Source of the DNA: Duganella qianjiadongensis
GTDB lineage: Bacteria; Pseudomonadota; Gammaproteobacteria; Burkholderiales; Burkholderiaceae_D
Assembly: GCF_009857915.1 (NCBI RefSeq)
Contig: NZ_WWCM01000022.1
Location: forward strand, 1 to 63,196
DNA: 63,196 nt
Direction of reading: 5' to 3'
Below are positions 42,101 to 51,347 of the stretch, piece by piece. Under the pieces are notes generated by a model, which saw nothing but the letters and a program-made list of their open reading frames with translations, was not told the origin of the DNA and searched no databases. Each line of letters opens with the position of its first letter. Within the stretch, counting starts at the first letter, position 1. The position numbers and the translations under genes were made by a program.

Positions 42101-42793
42101 CTAGCTGGCAGGGCGCGGCTGCAGCAGATAGCCGATGCCGCGCAGGGTGGTAATCACCGCCGCGTCGGGAATCGCCAGATCGAGCTTTTTGCGCACGCGG
42201 TGGATATACAGTTCGATGGCGTCGAGGTTGGCGTCGTCGGCCAGTGCGAACACTTCGTCGAACAGCTTTTCCTTGGAGACGGCGCGGCCGGAGCGGGTAA
42301 TCAGGGTTTCCAGCACCGCGTGTTCGCGCGGCGTCAGCGCCAGCGCATTGCCGCCGTAGCTGAACATGCGGGTTACCGTGTCGAAGCTGAGCGCGCCGCA
42401 GTGGTGCACCAGTGCTTCGTTGCCCACGCTACGGCGCAGCAGGGCTTTGACGCGCGCTTCCAGTTCGGCCAGTTCGAATGGCTTGGCCAGATAATCGTCG
42501 GCGCCCAGATTCAGACCCTGTACGCGGTCTTCCAGTCCGCCGCGCGCCGTCAGTATCAGAACGGGAGTCTGGCCGCGCGGCGCCGCGCGGGCGCGCAGGC
42601 GCCGTAATACGTCCAGACCATCCATGCGGGGCAGGGTCAGGTCGAGTATCACCAGCGCGTAATCCTGCGTGTGCAGCAGGGCGTCGGCGTCGGCGCCGTT
42701 ATCGGCACATTCCACCGTCAGGTTGGCGTCGCGCAGGGCTTTGGCTAGCCAGTGCGACAGCTCGGTGTGGTCTTCAACTAACAGGATACGCAT
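42101..42793 (-). CDS. TctD-type response regulator (OmpR family)
   Basis: A 230-residue regulator. The receiver has LVILDLTLPRMDGLDVLRRL with the phosphorylated Asp (near residue 51) and LAKPFELAEL; the winged-helix output domain (about 130-225) contains TPREHAVLETLITRSGRAVS and LYIHRVRKKLD. It is the partner of the TctE-like kinase downstream. A perfect inverted repeat upstream of the divergent porin gene (42973-42991) is a candidate target. Confidence 0.93.
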   Translation of the reverse strand: MRILLVEDHTELSHWLAKALRDANLTVECADNGADADALLHTQDYALVILDLTLPRMDGLDVLRRLRARAAPRGQTPVLILTARGGLEDRVQGLNLGADDYLAKPFELAELEARVKALLRRSVGNEALVHHCGALSFDTVTRMFSYGGNALALTPREHAVLETLITRSGRAVSKEKLFDEVFALADDANLDAIELYIHRVRKKLDLAIPDAAVITTLRGIGYLLQPRPAS

Positions 42794-42972
42794 GGATTTG
42801 GCTTGTTTTCTTGCTGTTTTATTACTAACTGGTTGCTAAGCGATGGGAATCGGTTCAGTGTATGGACATGCATGATGGTGGTGTGCGCCGCAAAAGGGAA
42901 GTGTCGGCCGGGTTTGTGGCGGCGAGGCGACACTGAAAGGGAATTGAAAGGTTGTGACTCCTATAGTGGCAA

Positions 42973-42991
42973 GCCTGATCGCATATCAGGC
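42973..42991. promoter_or_regulatory. Inverted repeat upstream of the porin gene (possible TctD site)
   Basis: GCCTGAT (42973-42979) and ATCAGGC (42985-42991) flank 5 bases, 32 bases before the porin ATG. It may be a response-regulator operator or a hairpin in the porin leader; direct repeats are more usual for OmpR-type regulators. Confidence 0.5.
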
Positions 42992-43023
42992 ATTACTGAT
43001 AACTATATCTTCTGGAGACTCGA

Positions 43024-44082
43024 ATGAAAAAATCCGCTTTGACTCTGGCCGTACTGGCCCTCGCTGCAGGTGCTGCCCAGGCACAATCGAATGTGCAGGT
43101 GTATGGTCTGCTGGACGTCGGCATGGAAACCGCCAATAACAAATCGGCTACCGGCGGCAGCCAGACCAGCGTGATTTCGGGCGGCATGAACACTTCGCGC
43201 TGGGGCCTGCGCGGCACGGAAGATCTGGGTGGCGGCCTGAAAGCCGTGTTCAATCTGGAAGGCGGCATCCTGATGGATACCGGTAATATGGACGGCGTGC
43301 TGTTCAAGCGTCAGGCCAATGTCGGTCTGGAAGGCAGCTTTGGCCGCGTGATCATCGGCCGTTCCTTCTCCACCGTGTATGACACCGTGATCTCGTTCGA
43401 CCCTATGGGCTTTGCGCCTTACTACTCGTGGGCTGCTGGCGGCTCGGCGACCGGCGCTAGCAAATACGGCTTCACCACCGCCTACGACAACATCATCAAA
43501 TACAGCGGTTCGGTGGGCGATCTGAAAGTCGGCGCCAACTACGCTGCCGGCGAACAGACCACCGGCGTGCAGGATAGCGCCAAGATGGGCTTCAGCGCCG
43601 TCTACAAACTGGGCGACGTGAATCTGATGGGTACCTGGGAGCGCAACAACGGCAACACCGTGGCCGCTACCGGCAACCGCGACAAGAACACCGTATGGCA
43701 TATCGGCTTCAATTATGAAACCGGTCCGGTGAAAGTCTGGGGCGTAGTGCGCGACTACAAACTGGTGGCAGGCAAAGCCCTGACGGCGGATGTCGACGGC
43801 ACCACCACCTGGGCAGGTCTGGCCTACAAGGCCGACGAAGCGACCACCCTGACCGGCGCGATCTATCACATCAATGTGAAAAATGTCGCGGCCGGCAAGG
43901 ATGCCGATCCGACCATGTACGTGGCGCGCTATCGCTACGCACTGTCCAAGCGTACCGACGTGTTTGTGTCGGCCGCATACGTCAAGGCTAAAAATGGCCA
44001 ACTGACCGGCATGTCGCGCGACGACGCCGGCTTCGGCACCAGCCAGCACGGTCTGGCACTGGGCATGCAGCACCGCTTCTAA
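43024..44082 (+). CDS. General porin (Gram-negative porin family)
   Basis: A 352-residue trimeric-type porin. The signal peptide MKKSALTLAVLALAAGAAQA precedes SNVQVYGLLDVGMETANNK, then SRWGLRGTEDLGGGLKAVF and the usual alternating beta strands, ending MQHRF with the C-terminal Phe for barrel insertion. GGAG (about 43013) is the ribosome site. It is divergent from the TctDE pair, which probably controls it together with the transport genes that follow. Confidence 0.95.
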   Translation: MKKSALTLAVLALAAGAAQAQSNVQVYGLLDVGMETANNKSATGGSQTSVISGGMNTSRWGLRGTEDLGGGLKAVFNLEGGILMDTGNMDGVLFKRQANVGLEGSFGRVIIGRSFSTVYDTVISFDPMGFAPYYSWAAGGSATGASKYGFTTAYDNIIKYSGSVGDLKVGANYAAGEQTTGVQDSAKMGFSAVYKLGDVNLMGTWERNNGNTVAATGNRDKNTVWHIGFNYETGPVKVWGVVRDYKLVAGKALTADVDGTTTWAGLAYKADEATTLTGAIYHINVKNVAAGKDADPTMYVARYRYALSKRTDVFVSAAYVKAKNGQLTGMSRDDAGFGTSQHGLALGMQHRF

Positions 44083-44093
44083 GCGGACATGGG

Positions 44094-44119
44094 CGGCGCC
44101 AGTATCTCCGCTGGCGCCG
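44094..44119 (+). terminator. Hairpin after the porin gene
   Basis: CGGCGCCAG (44094-44102) pairs with CTGGCGCCG (44111-44119), loop of 8. There is no long T run, so it may only attenuate transcription and leave some read-through to the binding-protein gene. Confidence 0.65.
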
Positions 44120-44157
44120 TACTTTGAACGCTACACTGTTCGAAGATTTCATACACG

Positions 44158-45129
44158 ATGATCAAAGTTTTGCTGGCTGGTCTGGCTGCCTTCTGGGTCA
44201 GCTGGACTGCGCAGGCAGCAGGCGCCGAGTGCATCGTGCCGTCCAAACCGGGCGGCGCAATGGACCTGACCTGCAAGCTTGCGCGCAAGGGTTTGCAGGG
44301 CTTGCAGGGCAGCGCCAAAGCGCCCCCGGCGGATATGCATATCAGCTATCTGCCCGGCGGCATCGGTGCGGTGGCTTGGCATTCGCTGGTGTCGCAGCGG
44401 CGCGCGGAGCCGAATACGCTGGTGGCTTTTTCGGGGGGCTCGCTGCTCAATCTGGCACAGGGCAAATTCGGCAAGGTGAAAGCTTCCGACGTGCGCTGGG
44501 TGGCGGCACTCGGTGCCGACTACGGCATGATCGCCGTGCGGGCCGATTCGCCTTACCACTCGCTGGGCGAACTGCTCGCTGCCCTGAAAGCCCAGCCGCA
44601 GAAAGTGCTGATCGGTGTGTCCGGCACGATCGGCAGTCAGGACTGGCTGAAGATGGCGCTGATCGTCAAAGCCGCAGGTATCGATCCGAAAGTGCTGCGT
44701 TTTGTGGCGCTGGAGGGCGGTGGCGAAGCCTTTACCGCCATGCACGCCAACTATGTGCAGGTGGTGTCGGGCGATGCCAGCGAAGCCAAGCTGTATGCGG
44801 CCAATGGCAATACGCGGGTGCTGGCTGTGCTGTCCGAGCAGCGCCTGCCCGGCGTGCTGGCCAGTGTGCCGACGGCGCGCGAGCAGGGCTACGACGTAGT
44901 GTGGCCTATCATTCGCGGCGTATGGATGGCGCCGCAGGTGCAGGAAGCTGATTATCGTCTCTGGGTTGCGGCATTCGACCGTGTACTGGCTAGCCCCGGC
45001 TACGCCGCCATGCGGGATAGTGCCGGTCTGTTCCCGTTCGGGCTGACGGGCGATGCGCTGACCCGCTATGTAAGCAAGGCCGTAGATGACTACGGCAAGC
45101 GTGCGACCGAACTCGGTCTGATGCGCTGA
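44158..45129 (+). CDS. TctC/Bug-family periplasmic binding protein
   Basis: A 323-residue secreted solute-binding protein. The signal peptide ends near residue 21 (AQA). VPSKPGGAMDLTCKLARKGL, LPGGIGAVAWH and PTAREQGYDVVWPIIRG are typical of tripartite-tricarboxylate-transporter binding proteins. No TctA or TctB membrane subunit is encoded nearby. Like many Bug proteins it may act as a co-sensor for the TctE-like kinase rather than as a transporter part. It is followed by an ABC importer after 30 bases. Confidence 0.88.
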   Translation: MIKVLLAGLAAFWVSWTAQAAGAECIVPSKPGGAMDLTCKLARKGLQGLQGSAKAPPADMHISYLPGGIGAVAWHSLVSQRRAEPNTLVAFSGGSLLNLAQGKFGKVKASDVRWVAALGADYGMIAVRADSPYHSLGELLAALKAQPQKVLIGVSGTIGSQDWLKMALIVKAAGIDPKVLRFVALEGGGEAFTAMHANYVQVVSGDASEAKLYAANGNTRVLAVLSEQRLPGVLASVPTAREQGYDVVWPIIRGVWMAPQVQEADYRLWVAAFDRVLASPGYAAMRDSAGLFPFGLTGDALTRYVSKAVDDYGKRATELGLMR

Positions 45130-45159
45130 ACACCAACCAATAAAACGACGGAGACAACA

Positions 45160-46248
45160 ATGAAGTTACACATGACTGTGGCCGCTGCATGCGCCACCCT
45201 GTTTGCGGGCGCCGCCATGGCGCAGGCACCGGCCGGCTATCCTGCCGACTACCAGAAGATCGTCGATGCGGCCAAGAAGGAAGGCAAGCTGGTGATCTAT
45301 GGCGCGACAGACAGCAAGGCTACCCAGCCACTGATCAAGGACTTCAACGCGCTGTATCCCGGCATTACCGTCGAATACAACGACATGAATTCCACCGAAG
45401 TATATAACCGCTTCATTTCCGAAGTGGCAGCCGGCGGCAATACCGCCGACGTCATGTGGTCGTCCGCCATGGACCTGCAGATGCGCCTCGCCTCGGATGG
45501 CTATGCGCTCAAGTACAAATCGGTCGAATCGGCCAAAATTCCCGGCTGGGCTATCTGGGATGACCAGGCCTACGGCACCACGTTCGAGCCGGCCGCTATC
45601 GTCTACAACAAGCGCCTGCTCGATGCCAAAGAAGTGCCGCAGAATCATGCCGACTTCGCCAAGCTGATCCTGCAGCCCAAGTTCAAGGACAAGGTCACCA
45701 CCTACGATATCGAGAAGTCCGGCGTCGGCTTTATGTTCATGACGCAGGATGCGCGCGAAAATCCCAAGTTCCTGGAACTGGAAAACGCCTTCGGCGAAGC
45801 CAAGGTGCGTGTGCAGTCCTCCACCGGCACCATGATGGAGCGTATCTCCTCGGGCGAAAACCTGATCGGCTATAACGTGCTGGGCTCCTATGCGCTGGTG
45901 CGCGCCAAGACCGATCCTTCGATCGGCGTGGTGCTGCCCAAGGATTACACGCTGATTCTGTCGCGCGTACAGTTCATCAACAAGAGCGCGAAGAACGTCA
46001 ATGCGGCCAAGCTGTGGGTAGACTATCTGCTGTCGCAGCGCGGCCAGACCATTATTGCCAATGACTCCAAGCTGTTCGCCATCCGCGAGGATGTGAAAGG
46101 CGAAACCACTTCGGCAGAGCTGATCAAACTGATCGGCAAAGACAAGGTCAAGCCGATTCCGGTGCATCCCATGGTGCTGCAATTCCTCGGACCAGCCAAG
46201 CGCATGGCCTTCCTCAAACAGTGGAAGGAAAGCGCGGGCAAGAAGTAA
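45160..46248 (+). CDS. ABC importer periplasmic binding protein (AfuA/Fbp-like)
   Basis: A 362-residue binding protein of the iron / phosphorylated-sugar (AfuA, PgtC-like) cluster. The signal peptide ends near residue 20 (AAMAQA); AAKKEGKLVIYGATDSKATQ and ADVMWSSAMDLQMRL follow, and SGENLIGYNVLGSY is a hinge block. No pair of adjacent Tyr residues typical of FbpA ferric sites is evident, so a phosphorylated or carboxylated ligand is as likely as iron. First gene of the importer set. Confidence 0.85.
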   Translation: MKLHMTVAAACATLFAGAAMAQAPAGYPADYQKIVDAAKKEGKLVIYGATDSKATQPLIKDFNALYPGITVEYNDMNSTEVYNRFISEVAAGGNTADVMWSSAMDLQMRLASDGYALKYKSVESAKIPGWAIWDDQAYGTTFEPAAIVYNKRLLDAKEVPQNHADFAKLILQPKFKDKVTTYDIEKSGVGFMFMTQDARENPKFLELENAFGEAKVRVQSSTGTMMERISSGENLIGYNVLGSYALVRAKTDPSIGVVLPKDYTLILSRVQFINKSAKNVNAAKLWVDYLLSQRGQTIIANDSKLFAIREDVKGETTSAELIKLIGKDKVKPIPVHPMVLQFLGPAKRMAFLKQWKESAGKK

Positions 46249-46358
46249 GCACCGCGATCCGTATGCCCGAAATTAGGCGTCAACGACGCTCAGGCAAGCC
46301 GGCGTGCGCCCTTTGCTGCGCGCTGGCCGTTACATCCATCCGCTACCACGGACTCACT

Positions 46359-48134
46359 ATGCAAACTCTGAACCTCCCCGGCTCAGGCCGGCGCAGTATT
46401 AACTGGCCGCGCGGGGTGGTGGTGACGCTCGCCGCTACCGCCATCTTCCTGCCACTGCTTCTGATCTTCTATCAGAGCTTTCTGAATGCGCCTTTCTTCA
46501 TGCCCGCCAAAGAGCTGGGACTGGACGCCTACCAATTTATTTTCGAGGACCCCGATTTTTCGGTCGCCTTCAAGAACGCGCTGGCGCTGGCGGCCGGTCT
46601 GACCGTCATCGCCGTGCCGCTGGGCGGCATGCTGGCCTTCCTGATGATACGTACCGATCTGCCGGGCCGCGGCTTGATCACGCCGCTGCTGCTGGTGCCT
46701 ATCTTCGTCTCGCCCATGGTGATGGGCTTCGGCTACGTCGTGGCAATGGGGCCGGTGGGCTTCTATTCGCTGTGGGTGAAAGACCTGCTGGGCTTCATTC
46801 CATGGAATATCTACTCCTTCACCAGCATCGTGGTGATCGCCGGTCTGACCCATGTACCGCACGTGTATCTGTACGCTTCATCGGCCCTGAAAAGTCTCGG
46901 CTCCGATGTCGAGGAAGCGGCTCGGGTTACCGGCGCTTCGCCACTGCAGGTAATGTTCAATGTGTCGCTGCCCATGGTGACGCCGGCGCTGGCCTATGCC
47001 GCTGTGCTGGTATTCTTCCTCGGCTTCGAAGTATTCGGTCTGGTGCTGGTGCTGGGCGATCCGGAAGGCCATCTGGTGCTGGCCACCTATCTGTATAAGC
47101 TAACCAACAAGCTCGGTACGCCTTCCTACCACCTGATGGCGGCCGTGGCCGTGTGTCTGGTGGCCGTGACCATGCCGCTGGTGATGCTGCAGCGCTGGCT
47201 GCTCAAGTCGGCCAATAAATTCGTCTCCATCAAGGGCAAGGGCGCGCGCAGCAAACCCATGCCGCTGGGTCAGTGGAAATGGCTGGCCTTCGCGCTGATC
47301 TTCGGCTGGCTGATGATCACCATCATCATGCCGCTGTCGGGCATCCTGCTGCGCTCCTTCGTGCAGTACTGGGGCGAGGGCGTGCGTCTGGCCGATGTGC
47401 TGACGCTGCAGCACTTCCGCGAAATTCTGGAACAGCCGGCGCTGATGCGCGGCATCCTGAATACGGTGCTGATCGGCGTGATCGGCGGTGCCTGTGCCGT
47501 GATCTGCTACTGCGCAATTGCGCTGGCCATGCACCGCAAGCCCGATGGCATTACCCGCTTCCTCGATTACAGCGTGCTGGTGCCACGCGCCATACCGGGC
47601 CTGCTGGCTGGCCTGTCCTTCCTGTGGGTGTTCCTGTTCGTGCCTAGCTGGCTCGATGGCGTACTTAAAGGCATGGATAACGGCGTTGCGATCTGGCTGA
47701 GCGAACACGCGATTCCGCTGCTGCGCTCCCTGCGTTCGACCATCTTCGCTCTGTGGCTGGCTTATTCGGTGGTGTGGCTGGCCTACGGCATGCGTCTGAT
47801 CTCGACGGCGCTGCTGCAGGTGGGGCCGGAACTGGAAGAAGCCGCTCGTGCCGTCGGCGCCAGCCGCGGTCAGGTCACGCGCGATGTCACCGTGCCGCTG
47901 GTGAAATACGGCTTGCTGGGCGCATGGCTGATGGTGTTCCTGATCTTCGAACGCGAATATTCCACCGGCGTGTATCTGCTCTCGCCCGGCACGGAAGTGA
48001 TAGGCGCGCTGCTGGTTTCGCTGTGGGCAACCGGCTCCACCGATCTGGTGGCGGCGCTATCGTTCATCAATATTACGCTGGTGGCGATCGGGCTGGGCGT
48101 GGCGCTGCGCTTTGGCGTGAAGTTACATAACTAG
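46359..48134 (+). CDS. ABC importer permease, fused two-domain (AfuB/FbpB type)
   Basis: A 591-residue inner-membrane permease made of two fused halves, each with about six helices and an EAA loop: EEAARVTGASPLQVMFNV (first half) and LEEAARAVGASRGQVTRDV (second). The ATG at 46359 is chosen as it begins just before the first helix; a longer frame from 46221 would overlap the binding-protein gene. It pairs with the ATPase at 48163. Confidence 0.92.
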   Translation: MQTLNLPGSGRRSINWPRGVVVTLAATAIFLPLLLIFYQSFLNAPFFMPAKELGLDAYQFIFEDPDFSVAFKNALALAAGLTVIAVPLGGMLAFLMIRTDLPGRGLITPLLLVPIFVSPMVMGFGYVVAMGPVGFYSLWVKDLLGFIPWNIYSFTSIVVIAGLTHVPHVYLYASSALKSLGSDVEEAARVTGASPLQVMFNVSLPMVTPALAYAAVLVFFLGFEVFGLVLVLGDPEGHLVLATYLYKLTNKLGTPSYHLMAAVAVCLVAVTMPLVMLQRWLLKSANKFVSIKGKGARSKPMPLGQWKWLAFALIFGWLMITIIMPLSGILLRSFVQYWGEGVRLADVLTLQHFREILEQPALMRGILNTVLIGVIGGACAVICYCAIALAMHRKPDGITRFLDYSVLVPRAIPGLLAGLSFLWVFLFVPSWLDGVLKGMDNGVAIWLSEHAIPLLRSLRSTIFALWLAYSVVWLAYGMRLISTALLQVGPELEEAARAVGASRGQVTRDVTVPLVKYGLLGAWLMVFLIFEREYSTGVYLLSPGTEVIGALLVSLWATGSTDLVAALSFINITLVAIGLGVALRFGVKLHN

Positions 48135-48162
48135 TTTAAAAAATATGAAACGAGACATCATC

Positions 48163-49233
48163 ATGAATGAACTGACCGTCAATGATCTGCATCTGGACTA
48201 TGGTTCCGGCGCCCATGTGAACCACATCCTGAAGGGCGTATCCATGCACCTGCAGAAGGGCGAAGTGGTGGCGCTGCTGGGGCCTTCCGGCAGCGGCAAG
48301 ACCACGCTGCTGCGCGCCGTGGCCGGACTGGAGAGCCCCAAAGCCGGCACCATCGCCATCGGCGAACGCAGCGTATTCGATGGCAGCCGCGCTTTCGAAC
48401 TGCCTGCCGAGCACCGCAATCTCGGCCTGGTGTTCCAGTCGTATGCGCTTTGGCCGCACAAGACCGTGTTCGACAACGTGGCGTATGGCCTCAAGCTGCG
48501 CAAGCTGGGCGCCAGCGAAATCAAGGACAAGGTCAACGATGTGCTGAAGAACCTCGGCCTGGGCCATCTGGGCGAGCGTTTCCCCCACCAGCTGTCCGGC
48601 GGCCAGCAGCAGCGCGTGGCGATTGCGCGTGCGCTGGTGTATAACCCACCGGTGATACTGCTGGACGAGCCCTTGTCCAACCTCGACGCCAAGCTGCGCG
48701 AAGAAGCCCGCGCTTTCCTGCGCGAGCTGATCGTGCGCCTTGGCCTGTCGGCCCTGATGGTGACGCACGATCAGGCCGAAGCGATGGCGATTTCCGACCG
48801 TATCCTGCTGCTCAATAACGGCAAGATCGAGCAGCAGGGCACGCCGCAAAGCATGTACGAAACGCCGGAGACGCTGTTCTGCGCCGAATTCATGGGCAGT
48901 AATAACCGCCTGCCTGCCAGGGTGACGGCGCGCAGCGGCCAGCAGGTGACGCTGGCGCTGGGCGGCGCAACGCTGCAGGCAACGGCACGCGGCGCCGGTG
49001 GCGCCGAACCGGCCACCATCATCCGGGTGGAAGAAGTGAAGATCAGCGCCACGCCGGTGGACAACGCTATCGAATTGCCGCTGCTGACCTGCATGTATCT
49101 GGGCGATCGTTTCGAGTGCCTGTTCAAGAGTACCGACGGCAGCGACATCAGCGTGCGCGCCCATTCCAAGTACAAGCTGGAGGCGGGCAACTACTGGCTG
49201 CAACTGCCTGCCGATAAGCTGTGGGTGTTCTGA
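48163..49233 (+). CDS. ABC importer ATP-binding protein (AfuC/FbpC type)
   Basis: A 356-residue ATPase. Walker A GPSGSGKTTLLRAVAGL, Q-loop VFQSYALWPHKTVFDNV, signature LSGGQQQRVAIARALVY and Walker B VILLDEPLSNLDAKLRE are present; a C-terminal TOBE-like domain (about 275-350) follows. The start at 48163 (MNELTVNDLHLDY) is preferred because GAGAC is eight bases upstream; 48145 is in frame. Together with the two genes before it, it forms a complete importer. Confidence 0.94.
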   Translation: MNELTVNDLHLDYGSGAHVNHILKGVSMHLQKGEVVALLGPSGSGKTTLLRAVAGLESPKAGTIAIGERSVFDGSRAFELPAEHRNLGLVFQSYALWPHKTVFDNVAYGLKLRKLGASEIKDKVNDVLKNLGLGHLGERFPHQLSGGQQQRVAIARALVYNPPVILLDEPLSNLDAKLREEARAFLRELIVRLGLSALMVTHDQAEAMAISDRILLLNNGKIEQQGTPQSMYETPETLFCAEFMGSNNRLPARVTARSGQQVTLALGGATLQATARGAGGAEPATIIRVEEVKISATPVDNAIELPLLTCMYLGDRFECLFKSTDGSDISVRAHSKYKLEAGNYWLQLPADKLWVF

Positions 49234-49255
49234 TTCATCCTGTTTTCCTTAGTAG

Positions 49256-49288
49256 CGGCGCCCGGCTAATGCCCGGCGCCGTCTTTTT
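49256..49288 (+). terminator. Rho-independent terminator after the ABC importer
   Basis: CGGCGCC and GGCGCCG form the outer stem with an inner GGC/GCC pair and a TAAT loop, followed by TCTTTTT (49282-49288). Confidence 0.88.
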
Positions 49289-49399
49289 ATAGGCAGCGAA
49301 TTTTCTGCGCTGGCCGCTTTGCGCAAACCGGGGCCAAAACCTGAGGTTATAATCCGTTCAATCTTTCCGGTTTCCCTATATTGAACGGACCTGCCCAGC

Positions 49400-51310
49400 A
49401 TGAGCCAGCCCAATCAGTTTTCCCTGTTGATGCAACGCCGCTTCGCGCCGTTTTTCTGGACCCAGTTCCTTGGTGCGCTCAACGATAATCTGTTCAAGAC
49501 CGCACTGGTCGTCATCATTACCTACGACGCCCTTAGCTGGACCGATCTGTCGCCGGCCCTGATTACCAACTTGATTCCGGGGCTGTTCATCCTGCCCTAC
49601 GTGCTGTTCTCGGCCACGGCCGGACAGCTGGCAGAGAAATACGAGAAGGGCGCGCTGACCCGGCTGGTGAAGTGGCTGGAACTGGGCATCATGACGGTGG
49701 CGGCGCTAGGCTGGTTCACCCATACCTTGTGGCTGCTGGTGCTGGGCGTGGTCGGCATGGGCGTGCATTCCACCCTGTTCGGCCCCGTCAAATATGCCTA
49801 TCTGCCGCAGCAGTTGCAGCCCGAGGAGCTTATGGGCGGCAACGGCGTCACGGAAATGGGCACCTTTGTCGGCATCCTGCTGGGCGAGATTTTCGGCGCG
49901 CTGCTGGTGGTGCAACAGCCCCATGGCATAGCCTACGAAGCGCTGGCGACACTGGCCGTGGCGGCACTGGGGCTGGTGGCCAGCTACCGCATCCCGTATT
50001 CACCAGCGCCGGTGCCGGAGCTGAAAGTGAGCTGGAATTTTGTCGGCGAATCGGTGCGCAACATCAGCTACTCGCGCAAGAACCGCGTGGTGTTTCTGGC
50101 CATGCTGGGCAATTCGTGGTTCTGGTTCTACGGTGCGCTGGTGCTGGCCCAGTTCCCCGTGTTCGCCAAGGATTATCTGCTGGGCGACCATAGCGTATTT
50201 GTGCTGCTGCTCACGGTGTTCTCGCTCGGTGTGGGCTGCGGCTCGCTGCTGTGCGAGCGCCTGTCTGGCCGCAAGGTAGAAATCGGGCTGGTGCCGTTTG
50301 GCGCTATCGGTCTGACCCTGTTCGGCGCCGACCTGTATTTCGCCAGCCGCGGCATCCATACTACGCTGGCTGCCGCTGCAACTTCGGCTGCGCAGTTCGA
50401 TGCGCTGGCTCTGCTGCATCAGCCGGGCGTGCCGCATATTCTGGCCGATGTGCTGCTGATCGGGCTGTTCGGCGGCTTCTACATCGTTCCCCTGTTTGCG
50501 CTGATCCAGACCCGCTGCGAGCCATCACACCTGTCGCGCACTATCGCCGGCATGAATATTCTGAATGCGCTGTTCATGGTGACGGCTGCCGGTGTGGCCA
50601 TTCTGCTGCTGGGGCAGGGCTACACCATCCCTCAACTGTTCCTGGTCACGGCGCTGCTCAATGCACTGGTGGCGCTGTACATCTTCTCGCTGGTGCCGGA
50701 ATTCCTCATGCGCTTCCTCGCGTGGCTGCTGATCCAGACGGTGCACCGCGTACGCAGCGTCGATGCCGAACGGATTCCCGTCGACGGCGCAGCGGTGCTG
50801 GTGTGTAATCACGTGAGCTATGTCGATGCGATAGTGATCATGGCGGCCAGCCCGCGTCCCATCCGCTTCGTGATGGACCACCAGATTTTCAGGACCCCGC
50901 TGCTGGGCTGGGTGTTCCGCACGGCGCGCGCCATTCCGATTGCATCGGCTAAAGAGGATCCATGGCTGATGGAAAAGGCCTTCGTGGATATCGCGCAGGC
51001 GCTGCACGAGGGCGATCTGGTGTGCATTTTCCCCGAAGGCCAGCTGACCCGCACCGGCGAGATCAATCCCTTCAGGACTGGCGTCAGCAAGATCGTTGAG
51101 CGCAGCAAGGTGCCGGTGATTCCTATGGCCCTGCGTGGCTTGTGGGGCCATCTGCTGAGCCGTAGCGCCGATAATGTGCTGGAGCGGGCCTTCCGCAGCG
51201 GCCTGCGTTCGCGTCTGGAGCTGGCCGTGGGGGAAGCTGTAGCACCGCAGGACGTTACGCCGGAACACCTGCAGCAACTGGTGCTGCGCTTGCGCGGCGA
51301 CTGGAAGTAA
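49400..51310 (+). CDS. MFS transporter fused to a PlsC-type acyltransferase (LplT-PlsC-like)
   Basis: A 636-residue fusion. Residues about 1-420 form an MFS transporter of twelve helices, like the lysophospholipid flippase LplT (FFWTQFLGALNDNLFKTALV). Residues about 440-630 form a 1-acylglycerol-phosphate acyltransferase with VLVCNHVSYVDAIVIMA (HxxxxD) and VCIFPEGQLTRTGEI. In E. coli LplT and Aas are separate; here transport and re-acylation are linked, and the acyl-ACP synthetase part of Aas is missing. A TATAAT at 49348-49353 may be its promoter. Confidence 0.9.
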   Translation: MSQPNQFSLLMQRRFAPFFWTQFLGALNDNLFKTALVVIITYDALSWTDLSPALITNLIPGLFILPYVLFSATAGQLAEKYEKGALTRLVKWLELGIMTVAALGWFTHTLWLLVLGVVGMGVHSTLFGPVKYAYLPQQLQPEELMGGNGVTEMGTFVGILLGEIFGALLVVQQPHGIAYEALATLAVAALGLVASYRIPYSPAPVPELKVSWNFVGESVRNISYSRKNRVVFLAMLGNSWFWFYGALVLAQFPVFAKDYLLGDHSVFVLLLTVFSLGVGCGSLLCERLSGRKVEIGLVPFGAIGLTLFGADLYFASRGIHTTLAAAATSAAQFDALALLHQPGVPHILADVLLIGLFGGFYIVPLFALIQTRCEPSHLSRTIAGMNILNALFMVTAAGVAILLLGQGYTIPQLFLVTALLNALVALYIFSLVPEFLMRFLAWLLIQTVHRVRSVDAERIPVDGAAVLVCNHVSYVDAIVIMAASPRPIRFVMDHQIFRTPLLGWVFRTARAIPIASAKEDPWLMEKAFVDIAQALHEGDLVCIFPEGQLTRTGEINPFRTGVSKIVERSKVPVIPMALRGLWGHLLSRSADNVLERAFRSGLRSRLELAVGEAVAPQDVTPEHLQQLVLRLRGDWK

Positions 51311-51347
51311 GCGCCGCGAGTTTTTCCGCTGGCTGCGGCCAGATAGT

